From Alphaproteobacteria bacterium UBA6178 (GTDB lineage: Bacteria; Pseudomonadota; Alphaproteobacteria; Rickettsiales; UBA3002), in contig DITS01000036.1 of NCBI GenBank assembly GCA_002422205.1, positions 1 to 13,267 on the forward strand: a DNA stretch of 13,267 bases. Direction: 5' to 3'. Below are positions 7,051 through 13,267 of the stretch, one piece after another (the stretch's first letter is position 1; every line of letters starts with the position of its first letter). The translations under genes were made by a program, and so were the position numbers. A model generated the notes under the pieces. The model was not told where the DNA came from and made no database searches. It saw nothing but the letters and a program-made list of their open reading frames with translations.

Positions 7051-8019
7051 TTATTCTGTATCAGGAGTCGCAGTCCCCCGCGCTTCCTGTCGTTTTTTCT
7101 TCGCTTCCTCATCGTCGATTTGCGTGCCGCGGATTACGACGACGGGGATATAGTCATCCTTGCGACCTGTAGCAGCAAGCGAGGATGCGTCAAATTGTGA
7201 TAAATCACTTTGACGGGTAATTGCAACCGTTTCTATGGTTTCTTTATCTTCGAGCGAGCGCAGGGTGAGCGAGAGCTGACCCAGCTGATAGCCGAGGCGC
7301 ACACGTTGCGCATCTTCGGGCGTGACTTCGAGCGAGATAGAGCGTGGGATGACGATGCCTGATTCCGCTTGCTGACCACTTTGCGGCGCGGCACCAGCAG
7401 TGCTGCGTTGATCGACGGCCAGTACGGGCACGTTGGCAATCAGCACCTCGGTCACTTCTTCGGTGAGTTCGTTCATATTACCGGCTTCCATAATGTCGCG
7501 CTGGCTTACATCTTCCCGTAAAATACGGTGGGTGACCAACACGTCGACACGGTCGCCAGGGAATACGAAGCCTGCCACTGCGGCGATTTCATCGGTGGCC
7601 ATGGTGATCACGCGCTTGCCTTTGGTGAGAGTGCCCGCGAGGAAGTTAGGGTCCTGCGGATTGACGATTTTCGAATTAATAATAGGCTCGCGCGCCTGAA
7701 AAGGTGCGCGGGTGACCATACCTTTGAGTTGTTCGCCGGCTTCGGGGCCGACGACGAAGCCGTCAAGTACCAGATGCTGGGGCCATGGCTGTGTGTCGAG
7801 CATGCTTTCGTCGATGACGGTGCCGATGGGAATGAATTTGGCGGCAACATAAACGTTAACGGTTTCGATCTGAACCTGCGCCTGCGGCTGCACATTCATT
7901 TGCTGTTGTTGTGCTACTTGCTGATTGACGGCTTGCTCTTTGTTTCCTGACAATTTCAACACCATAAAGGCTGCTGCTACAGCAACAAATACAGCGACTA
8001 CCAGACCAATCCATTTCAT
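7051..8019 (-). CDS. cpaB: Tad pilus assembly protein CpaB (RcpC), SAF domain
   Basis: CpaB/RcpC is an inner-membrane-anchored periplasmic protein that works with the CpaC secretin. It has 322 residues. An N-terminal membrane anchor (about 4-22) is followed by a glutamine-rich linker (33-50), the SAF-like domain (about 53-120, VYVAAKFIPIGTVIDESML) and the RcpC domain containing the conserved AGFVFPGDRVDVL (149-161). A charged C-terminal tail (303-322, rich in E, K and R) is probably disordered. It is the first gene of the minus-strand operon, with its ATG at 8017-8019 and GTGGG at a plausible ribosome-binding distance. The 212-base gap upstream is the natural place for the operon promoter. 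Confidence 0.94.
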   Translation of the reverse strand: MKWIGLVVAVFVAVAAAFMVLKLSGNKEQAVNQQVAQQQQMNVQPQAQVQIETVNVYVAAKFIPIGTVIDESMLDTQPWPQHLVLDGFVVGPEAGEQLKGMVTRAPFQAREPIINSKIVNPQDPNFLAGTLTKGKRVITMATDEIAAVAGFVFPGDRVDVLVTHRILREDVSQRDIMEAGNMNELTEEVTEVLIANVPVLAVDQRSTAGAAPQSGQQAESGIVIPRSISLEVTPEDAQRVRLGYQLGQLSLTLRSLEDKETIETVAITRQSDLSQFDASSLAATGRKDDYIPVVVIRGTQIDDEEAKKKRQEARGTATPDTE

Positions 8020-8030
8020 AAACGACCCAC

Positions 8031-8053
8031 TTAAACGCTTTAATCTTAATTAA
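8031..8053 (-). promoter_or_regulatory. TTAA cluster in the cpaB leader
   Basis: Four TTAA tetrads (8031-8034, 8040-8043, 8046-8049, 8050-8053) lie within 23 bases, just upstream of the cpaB start. Alphaproteobacterial CtrA binds TTAA-N7-TTAA, but the spacings here are N5, N2, N0 or N6, so none is a canonical site. The cluster could be a degenerate regulator site or an AT-rich translation-enhancing leader. Confidence 0.25.
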
Positions 8054-8054
8054 A

Positions 8055-8073
8055 AACCAGCCATCGTATGGTT
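8055..8073. promoter_or_regulatory. Imperfect inverted repeat, operator-like
   Basis: The arms AACCA (8055-8059) and TGGTT (8069-8073) flank a 9-base centre, giving a 19-base operator-sized inverted repeat in the gap between cpaB and guaA. Relative to the candidate cpaB promoter it falls roughly 20-40 bases into the leader. No known regulator site was recognised. Confidence 0.25.
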
Positions 8074-8098
8074 ACGTGACCTTGACCAACTTGTGCGC

Positions 8099-8126
8099 AC
8101 TATACACGTTGATGAGGAATTATTAA
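8099..8126 (-). promoter_or_regulatory. Candidate cpa/tad operon promoter
   Basis: On the minus strand TTAATA (8121-8126) is followed after 16 bases by TATAGT (8099-8104), a five-of-six match to the sigma-70 -10 consensus. It would give a leader of about 70 bases before cpaB. On the plus strand the same bases read CACTATACAC, so the site could also serve the opposite direction, but the nearest plus-strand -35-like TTGACC (8082) is only 13 bases away. The prediction rests on hexamers alone. Confidence 0.35.
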
Positions 8127-8196
8127 CTAAAAAATCATCTCAAGTTAATGAAGATTTGGTGAAGGTAGGCTTCTGTCCTATGGTTTCGAAATAGAT

Positions 8197-8226
8197 TTGA
8201 CATTTTTGTCACAACAAGGCCATAAC
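8197..8226 (+). promoter_or_regulatory. Candidate guaA promoter with overlapping inverted repeat
   Basis: A perfect TTGACA (8197-8202) lies 18 bases before CATAAC (8221-8226), a four-of-six -10 match. Transcription would start near 8232, which is the guaA ATG, so the mRNA could be leaderless. No Shine-Dalgarno with good spacing precedes guaA. The -35 box overlaps a small inverted repeat, TGACA-TTTT-TGTCA (8198-8211), which might be an operator. The weak -10 keeps confidence low. Confidence 0.35.
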
Positions 8227-8231
8227 CACTC

Positions 8232-9785
8232 ATGAATTCTCATGACCGCATTCTGATTCTGGATTTTGGCTCTCAAGTGACGCAGCTCATCGCCCGCCGC
8301 GTGAGGGAAAGCAATGTCTATTCCGAGATTCGTCCGTGCACTATCAGCGAGCAGGCGATTCGTGAATTTAACCCCAAGGGCATTATTCTCTCAGGCGGCC
8401 CCGCCTCGGTGAAGGACGGGTTTGCGCCGGATGTGACGCCCGCGATTTTTGATATGGGTATTCCGGTGCTGGGGATTTGTTATGGCCAGCAGCTGATGTG
8501 CGAAAGGCTGGGCGGTAAGGTGGAAAACTCGCATGAGCGTGAGTTTGGCCGCGCCCATATTGAAATTGTTGAGCCTTGCCGTCTGTTTGAAGGCGTGTGG
8601 AAGGTGGGAGATAAGGCGCAGGTCTGGATGAGCCATGGTGATCGCGTGGAGCAGCTGCCCACGGGCTTTCGGGTGGTGGCGCGCACGCCTTCGGCACCTT
8701 TTGCGGCGGTGTGTGATGAAAATCGACGTTTTTATGCGGTGCAGTTTCATCCGGAGGTGATGCATACGACGGATGGGGCGGCGCTGTTGCGTAACTTTAC
8801 CCATATTATCTGCGGATGCCATGGCGACTGGACGATGGCCGCGTTCCGGCGCGAGGAAATTGCCACGATCCAGAAAAAGGTGGGCAATCAGAAAGTATTG
8901 TGTGCGGTGAGCGGCGGGGTGGATTCGTCGGTGGTGGCGAAGTTGCTGCATCAGGCACTGGGTGACAAGTTGCTGTGTATTTTTGTGGATACGGGCCTAT
9001 TACGGCTGAATGAGGCGAAGGAAGTGCGCGAGCGCTTTGTAGAGCATTACGGGATTCCGCTGATTTATGTGGATGCCAGCCTGGTGTTTTTAGGCCGGTT
9101 GAAAGGGGTGAAAGACCCCGAGCGCAAACGCAAGATTATCGGCGAGACCTTTATTGAGGTGTTTGAAGAAGAAGCCAAACGCGCCGGTGGGGCCGATTTT
9201 CTGGCGCAGGGCACGCTGTATCCTGATGTGATCGAGTCGATTTCGTTTCATGGCGGGCCGAGCGTGACGATTAAATCGCACCATAATGTAGGCGGGTTGC
9301 CGGAGCGGATGAATTTAAAACTGATCGAGCCGGTGCGCGAATTGTTTAAAGATGAGGTGCGGGCGCTCGGGCGCGAGCTGGGGATGCATGATGATCTGAT
9401 CAACCGGCATCCATTCCCCGGGCCGGGGCTGGCGATTCGATTGCCGGGCGAGATTACCGCCGAGAATGCCGATATATTGCGCAAAGCCGATGCGATCTAT
9501 ATCGACGAAATCCGCAAAGCCGGATTGTATGATGTGATCTGGCAGGCCTTTGCGGTGCTATTGCCGGTGAAAACGGTGGGGGTGATGGGCGATGCGCGCA
9601 CCTATGAATTTGTCTGTGCGCTGCGGGCAGTGACATCGACTGACGGGATGACGGCGGATTATTATGGGTTTGAACATGATTTCTTGAGCCGCGTCGCGAA
9701 TCGTATTATCAACGAGGTGCGCGGCATTAACCGCGTGGTGTATGATATTACCAGTAAGCCGCCCGGCACGATTGAGTGGGAATAG
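8232..9785 (+). CDS. guaA: GMP synthase (glutamine-hydrolysing)
   Basis: GuaA converts XMP to GMP with ATP and glutamine, the last step of de novo GMP synthesis in the cytoplasm. The 517-residue protein has the usual two-domain plan. In the class I glutamine amidotransferase domain (about 7-195), the nucleophile is Cys83 in GICYGQQ, with His173 and Glu175 in FHPEV completing the triad. The PP-loop ATPase domain carries SGGVDSS at 227-233. The C-terminal dimerisation domain contains HPFPGPGLAIR (393-403) and ends in the conserved KPPGTIEWE. All key residues are present. The ATG at 8232 gives the standard N-terminus (HDRILILDFGSQ). It reads divergently from the pilus operon and heads a four-gene plus-strand cluster. 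Confidence 0.98.
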   Translation: MNSHDRILILDFGSQVTQLIARRVRESNVYSEIRPCTISEQAIREFNPKGIILSGGPASVKDGFAPDVTPAIFDMGIPVLGICYGQQLMCERLGGKVENSHEREFGRAHIEIVEPCRLFEGVWKVGDKAQVWMSHGDRVEQLPTGFRVVARTPSAPFAAVCDENRRFYAVQFHPEVMHTTDGAALLRNFTHIICGCHGDWTMAAFRREEIATIQKKVGNQKVLCAVSGGVDSSVVAKLLHQALGDKLLCIFVDTGLLRLNEAKEVRERFVEHYGIPLIYVDASLVFLGRLKGVKDPERKRKIIGETFIEVFEEEAKRAGGADFLAQGTLYPDVIESISFHGGPSVTIKSHHNVGGLPERMNLKLIEPVRELFKDEVRALGRELGMHDDLINRHPFPGPGLAIRLPGEITAENADILRKADAIYIDEIRKAGLYDVIWQAFAVLLPVKTVGVMGDARTYEFVCALRAVTSTDGMTADYYGFEHDFLSRVANRIINEVRGINRVVYDITSKPPGTIEWE

Positions 9786-9788
9786 GAG
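9784..9788 (+). promoter_or_regulatory. Ribosome-binding site of the yfgM-like gene overlapping the guaA stop
   Basis: AGGAG begins within the guaA TAG stop codon and sits six bases before the ATG at 9795. It is the clearest Shine-Dalgarno in the plus-strand cluster, and its overlap with the stop suggests translational coupling to guaA. Confidence 0.7.
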
Positions 9789-9794
9789 TTTGTC

Positions 9795-10427
9795 ATGAAT
9801 GATGAGTTAATGCGCGAAGTCAATGCCGCTATGCAAAAAGAACGCATGCAGGTGATCTGGCATCGCTTTGGCAAGCAACTGCTTTTGGTGGCGGGCGTGG
9901 CGATGGGGCTGGCGATTCTCAGCTTGCTGTATCGGCAGCATGTGGCCAGCGAGAATCAGGCGCGCAGCGAACTGCTGCTAGCGGGGCGCGAGCAATTTGC
10001 CGCGAAGCAGTATCAACAGGCGCGCGACAGTTTTACGCAGGCGAGCGAAGCGGCGAAAAATGAGGCGCGGGCGATGGCGCTGATCTGGGTGGCGAAAGCG
10101 GCACAGAAGCTGGATGATGAAGCGGGTGCGCTGGATGCCTATGCGCAGGCGCTGGCACCGAAAGCGGAAGCGGGCGTGTTTGCGAGCTTTGCCTGTATTA
10201 ATGGCGCGGCGCTGGCACCGGATGATGCCCGCTTTGCCGATTGCCTGCCCGATGAGGCGGGGCAACCTTTGTTTGGTATTGCCGCTGAAATGCGCGCGGT
10301 AAAAGCGGCGCTGGACCCCAAGGCGGATACGGTGGTGCTGCCCAATCCGCAGAGCCTGCCTTTTACGCAACGGCAGCGGATTGAGGATTTGAATATCTAT
10401 TTATCATCCAAATCGGATGCGGAATAA
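9795..10427 (+). CDS. YfgM-like membrane-anchored TPR protein
   Basis: The 210-residue product has a short cytoplasmic N-terminus (about 1-27), one membrane segment (28-46, LLLVAGVAMGLAILSLL) and a periplasmic helical part. The region 56-120 is rich in alanine and has TPR-like helical pairs (REQFAAKQYQQARDSFTQAS; KAAQKLDDEAGALDAYAQAL). This plan, and the position directly before bamB and der, match YfgM, the E. coli partner of the SecYEG translocon and PpiD in periplasmic chaperoning. Sequence resemblance to E. coli YfgM itself is weak by eye, so the assignment leans on architecture and gene order. Two cysteines (134 and 150) in the periplasmic part could pair. The ATG at 9795 follows guaA by nine bases. 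Confidence 0.8.
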   Translation: MNDELMREVNAAMQKERMQVIWHRFGKQLLLVAGVAMGLAILSLLYRQHVASENQARSELLLAGREQFAAKQYQQARDSFTQASEAAKNEARAMALIWVAKAAQKLDDEAGALDAYAQALAPKAEAGVFASFACINGAALAPDDARFADCLPDEAGQPLFGIAAEMRAVKAALDPKADTVVLPNPQSLPFTQRQRIEDLNIYLSSKSDAE

Positions 10428-11763
10428 CCGGCCAATGAGCAATGGTTTTACAGGTCTGGCCGGATTGATCGGGCTGCTGCTCGTGAGCGCGTGCGATTTG
10501 CCGGACTGGCTGGGTGATGATAGTGATAATGCGCCGCCTTTAGCGGGCGAGCGGATTGCGGTGCTGGATTTTGAGCGCTCGATTACACCGGACCCGTCGC
10601 TGGCTGAAGCGCCGATGAATATCCCGGCAGCGGAGAAAAACCCCACCTATACCCATCGTTTAGCGTCGATACGAGCAGGATATGAAAATCTGCTGGTAAC
10701 GGGGTTTGATCGTTCTAGTTCCGTAACAATTGGGGATGGCACTGGCTGGAAGACCAGTGTGATTGCACAGCCTGTGGTGGCCGAGGGCCGTGTGTTTGCC
10801 ATGGATGCGCAAGGGGTGGTGAGCGCGCATGAGGCAGGCGCTATCGGTACCAGGTTGTGGGTGTCGGAGCTGGCGGTGATGGCCGATCAGGATAATAGTG
10901 GTGGCGGCGGGCTGGCCTATTCTAACGGGGTATTGTATGTGACCACCGGTTATGGTGCGGTGATGGCGCTGCTGGCGCAGGATGGCAGTTTGCTATGGCA
11001 CCGTGCGGTGGATGTGCCGGTGCGGGCGGCACCGATTGCGGAAGAAAACCGTGTGTTTGCACTGACGATTGATAATCAGCTGCTGGCATTTGAAGCGCGC
11101 ACGGGGGCGCCGTTATGGAGCCATCGCGGTATTCGCGAGACGGCGGTGTATCTGGGGGCGGTATCGCCGACAGTGGAAAATGGCATTGTGATTGCGGCTT
11201 ATACCTCGGGTGAGGTGTATGCGCTGCGAGCGGAGGATGGCTCGGCCTTGTGGTCGGATTCGCTGATTGTGCCGCGCCGTACCTATGCGGCATCGGCGCT
11301 GACGGGCATTAACGCGGTGCCGCTGATTAAGGATAATGTGGTGTATACGCTGGGTAATGGCGGGCTGATGGCCGCCAATACGCTAGCAACCGGCAATGGG
11401 GTGTGGGATCTGGAAGTGGGTGGCTATCATACGCCATGGATTGCGGGAGAATATTTGTTTGTGATTAGCGCGGACAAGCAGCTGATTGCAGTGAATCGCC
11501 GCAATGGCGGTATTAAATGGGTGACCGAGCTAAAGGTGATGGATAAAGCGAAAGACGTGACACCGTTTTTGAATGAGCCGATGCTGATAAACGGGCAGGT
11601 GGCGGTGGTATCGGATGACGGGGTGCTGCGGTTGTTTGACGCGAAAGATGGCAAAGAAACGGCGCGGCATAACGTGGCAAGCGGCGTGCGTGTGGCACCG
11701 GTGGTGGCGGACGGGGTGCTGTATTTGCTCAGCGCTGATGCCAGTCTGAGCGCGTATAGGTAG
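10417..11763 (+). CDS. bamB: Outer membrane assembly lipoprotein BamB (PQQ-like beta-propeller)
   Basis: BamB is the beta-propeller lipoprotein of the BAM complex that inserts outer-membrane proteins. The 448-residue product has a lipoprotein signal ending in LLVSAC, with lipidated Cys26, then an acidic linker (27-75). Eight PQQ-like blade motifs follow, each with a strand pair and most ending near a G-x-x-x-W: about 118-148, 163-194, 204-234, 249-279, 299-330, 338-368, 386-413 and 426-448. That equals the eight blades known for BamB. The ATG at 10417 overlaps the upstream gene by 11 bases. An alternative ATG at 10435 would leave a signal peptide without positive charge, so I prefer 10417, which supplies Arg2 and Arg5. 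No clear Shine-Dalgarno supports either start. The stop lies one base before der. Confidence 0.92.
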   Translation: MRNNRPMSNGFTGLAGLIGLLLVSACDLPDWLGDDSDNAPPLAGERIAVLDFERSITPDPSLAEAPMNIPAAEKNPTYTHRLASIRAGYENLLVTGFDRSSSVTIGDGTGWKTSVIAQPVVAEGRVFAMDAQGVVSAHEAGAIGTRLWVSELAVMADQDNSGGGGLAYSNGVLYVTTGYGAVMALLAQDGSLLWHRAVDVPVRAAPIAEENRVFALTIDNQLLAFEARTGAPLWSHRGIRETAVYLGAVSPTVENGIVIAAYTSGEVYALRAEDGSALWSDSLIVPRRTYAASALTGINAVPLIKDNVVYTLGNGGLMAANTLATGNGVWDLEVGGYHTPWIAGEYLFVISADKQLIAVNRRNGGIKWVTELKVMDKAKDVTPFLNEPMLINGQVAVVSDDGVLRLFDAKDGKETARHNVASGVRVAPVVADGVLYLLSADASLSAYR

Positions 11764-11764
11764 C

Positions 11765-13195
11765 ATGATGAAACCTGTTGTTGCGATTATTGGCCGCCCT
11801 AATGTCGGCAAATCGACGCTGTTTAACCGGCTGACGGGCAAGCGTCATGCGCTGGTGGCGGATGTGCCCGGCGTGACGCGTGACCGCCGCGAAGGCGACG
11901 CGGAAATATCCGGATTTGAATTTACCCTGACCGATACGGCGGGCCTTGAAGAAGCCGATGCGCAAAGCCTTGCGGGGCGCATGAGTGCGCAGACGATGGC
12001 AGGGCTGGCGCAGGCCGATGTAGTGATGCTGATGGTGGATGGTAAAGTGGGGATTTTACCCACCGATACGCATTTTGCCGAGCAGGTGCGCGTAAGCGGT
12101 AAAAAGGTGATTTTGCTGGTGAATAAATCGGAAGGCAAACGCGGCGGGGAGGCGGTGCTCGAGGCCTATAGTATGGGGCTGGGCGAGCCGGTGGCGATTT
12201 CGGCTGAGCATGGCGAAGGCATGGGCGCGCTCTATGACGCGTTGATCGAGGCGTTGGGTGCGCAGGAGCCGGAGGCGGAAGCGCGCGGCGCCAAGAAAAA
12301 GCGTGCCAAGCGTAAAAATCCACTGTTGGAGTTACCGGAAGAAGTGGAAGCAGTGCGCGACGACATTATCCAGATTGCGATTGTGGGGCGGCCCAATGTG
12401 GGGAAATCGACTTTTATCAATAAAATTCTGGGTGAGGAGCGGGTACTGACAGGGCCGGAAGCGGGCATTACGCGTGATTCGATCGCGATTCCGTTTCAGT
12501 ATAAAGAGCATACGCTGAAGCTGGTCGATACGGCGGGGATGCGCAAAAAAGCGCGGGTGGTATCAGACAAACTCGAAGTGATGGCGGTGAATGATACGCG
12601 GCGCTCGATTCAATATGCGCAGGTGGTGGTGCTGATGGTGGACGCCACGCAGCCGCTGGAGAAGCAGGATAACCAGATTGCATCGATGATTGCCGAGGAA
12701 GGGCGCGCTTGCGTGCTGGCGCTCAATAAATGGGATTTGATTGCGCAAGGCGATCGTAAGGCGCTGCTGGAAGAGGTGGAGTATCTGATCAATAAGGTGA
12801 TGCCGCATTTTCGTGGGTTGCCGGTGGTGACACTGTCGGCGGAGCGCGGTAAGGATGTGGATAAGGTGATGGAAGCCTGCTTGCGGATTTATGATATCTG
12901 GAACCGGCGGGTGCCGACGGGTGCGCTGAATCGCTGGCTGGAAGATGCGTTGCAGCGCCACACGCCGCCTTTGGTGAGCGGGCGGCGGCTGAAGGTGAAA
13001 TATATGACGCAGGCGAAAACGCGACCCCCGACTTTTGCTTTGTTTGTGAATTTGAAAGACGGGCTGACCGATGCCTATGCGCGCTATCTGATTGCGGGGC
13101 TGCGCGAGACATTTGATTTGCCGGGCGTGCCGATCCGCATCTTGACGCGCGCGGGGAAAAACCCATATGAGGAAGAAGATGGGCGGAAGTCCTGA
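11765..13195 (+). CDS. der: Ribosome biogenesis GTPase Der (EngA)
   Basis: Der has two tandem GTPase domains and a KH-like domain and is needed for assembly of the 50S ribosomal subunit. The protein has 476 residues. The first G domain has GRPNVGKST (10-18), GVTRD (36-40), DTAGLE (57-62) and a G4 motif NKSE (120-123) in place of NKxD; a glutamate-type G4 is, to my knowledge, usual in alphaproteobacterial Der. The second has GRPNVGKST (208-216), GITRD (234-238), DTAGMRKK (255-262) and NKWD (321-324). The KH-like domain spans about 375-465 and includes KVKYMTQAKTRPPTFALFVN (410-429). The linker (about 165-195) contains the basic run KKKRAKRK (177-184). The first ATG at 11765 is one base after bamB; a second ATG follows at once and could also be used. 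Confidence 0.97.
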   Translation: MMKPVVAIIGRPNVGKSTLFNRLTGKRHALVADVPGVTRDRREGDAEISGFEFTLTDTAGLEEADAQSLAGRMSAQTMAGLAQADVVMLMVDGKVGILPTDTHFAEQVRVSGKKVILLVNKSEGKRGGEAVLEAYSMGLGEPVAISAEHGEGMGALYDALIEALGAQEPEAEARGAKKKRAKRKNPLLELPEEVEAVRDDIIQIAIVGRPNVGKSTFINKILGEERVLTGPEAGITRDSIAIPFQYKEHTLKLVDTAGMRKKARVVSDKLEVMAVNDTRRSIQYAQVVVLMVDATQPLEKQDNQIASMIAEEGRACVLALNKWDLIAQGDRKALLEEVEYLINKVMPHFRGLPVVTLSAERGKDVDKVMEACLRIYDIWNRRVPTGALNRWLEDALQRHTPPLVSGRRLKVKYMTQAKTRPPTFALFVNLKDGLTDAYARYLIAGLRETFDLPGVPIRILTRAGKNPYEEEDGRKS

Positions 13196-13206
13196 GGTGG
13201 AGATGA

Positions 13207-13237
13207 GGGAATGTGGGAATCAGGAATGCGGGATAAT
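13207..13237. repeat. Degenerate 8-base tandem repeat
   Basis: Beyond the der stop, four imperfect units follow one another: GGGAATGT, GGGAATCA, GGAATGC and GGGATAAT. The tract is short and degenerate. It may be part of a dispersed intergenic repeat whose remainder lies beyond the window. Confidence 0.4.
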
Positions 13238-13243
13238 ATAGAA

Positions 13244-13263
13244 AGGGCCCTCACCCCGGCCCT
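13244..13263. repeat. GC-rich hairpin, CCCTCACCCC-type intergenic repeat
   Basis: AGGGCC (13244-13249) and GGCCCT (13258-13263) can pair across an 8-base loop, CTCACCCC. The phrase CCCTCACCCC followed by CCCTCTCC resembles a motif found in intergenic DNA of many bacteria. It lies about 50 bases past der and might also help end the transcript, but the window stops four bases later, so a U-tract cannot be checked. Confidence 0.4.
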
Positions 13264-13267
13264 CTCC

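Noticed and set aside
8082..8106. TTGACC and TATACA as a plus-strand promoter
   Set aside because: The spacer is only 13 bases, too short for a sigma-70 promoter.
8031..8148. CtrA binding site (TTAA-N7-TTAA)
   Set aside because: No pair of TTAA tetrads in the gap has the 7-base spacing. They are recorded only as a cluster.
8020..8231. Small gene or RNA gene in the cpaB-guaA gap
   Set aside because: No convincing start with a ribosome-binding site and reading frame was found, and no tRNA or known riboswitch fold was recognised.
8391..8951. Open frame of 186 codons on the minus strand
   Set aside because: It is antisense to guaA and rich in histidine and arginine, with no domain. guaA is unambiguous in this stretch.

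Overview
The window is an ordinary, densely coded stretch of a moderately GC-rich proteobacterial chromosome, most likely from an alphaproteobacterium. The reasons are the Caulobacter-type pilus gene order (cpaB-cpaC-cpaD-cpaE-cpaF-tadB-tadC), the presence of a CpaD protein, and an NKSE form of the first G4 motif in Der. The species cannot be named from this sequence. No insertion sequence, phage gene, CRISPR array, tRNA or rRNA was seen, and no gene is visibly broken except the one cut by the left edge.

Left edge (1-305): the first 40 codons of uvrB on the minus strand, then about 184 bases without a gene. This gap holds a 20-base perfect-arm palindrome that could end the pilus transcript, three further short hairpins and a small direct repeat.

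Minus-strand pilus operon (306-8019): seven tightly packed genes, read from right to left, encode the core of a Tad/Flp (type IVc) pilus or secretion machine. CpaB and CpaC form the outer-membrane channel, CpaD is its probable lipoprotein partner, CpaE is a MinD-like localisation ATPase, CpaF/TadA is the motor ATPase, and TadB and TadC are the inner-membrane platform. Gaps between genes are 1 to 29 bases, so one transcript is likely. The pilin (flp/pilA), prepilin peptidase (cpaA/tadV), TadD and minor pilins (tadE/F/G) are not in the window and must be encoded elsewhere.

Divergent regulatory gap (8020-8231): an AT-rich 212-base stretch between cpaB and guaA. It holds candidate promoters in both directions, a cluster of TTAA tetrads and an imperfect inverted repeat.

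Plus-strand housekeeping cluster (8232-13195): guaA (GMP synthase), a YfgM-like membrane-anchored periplasmic protein, bamB (outer-membrane assembly lipoprotein) and der (ribosome-assembly GTPase). The last three keep the yfgM-bamB-der order known from gammaproteobacteria. They follow guaA with gaps or overlaps of a few bases, so the four probably share a transcript. The right edge (13196-13267) carries a short degenerate tandem repeat and a GC-rich hairpin of a type common as an intergenic repeat.

I did not find a convincing previously undescribed system. The best leads are modest: a CpaE whose P-loop lacks both lysines, a hairpin-rich intergenic island, possible leaderless promoters for uvrB and guaA, and a polybasic linker in Der.
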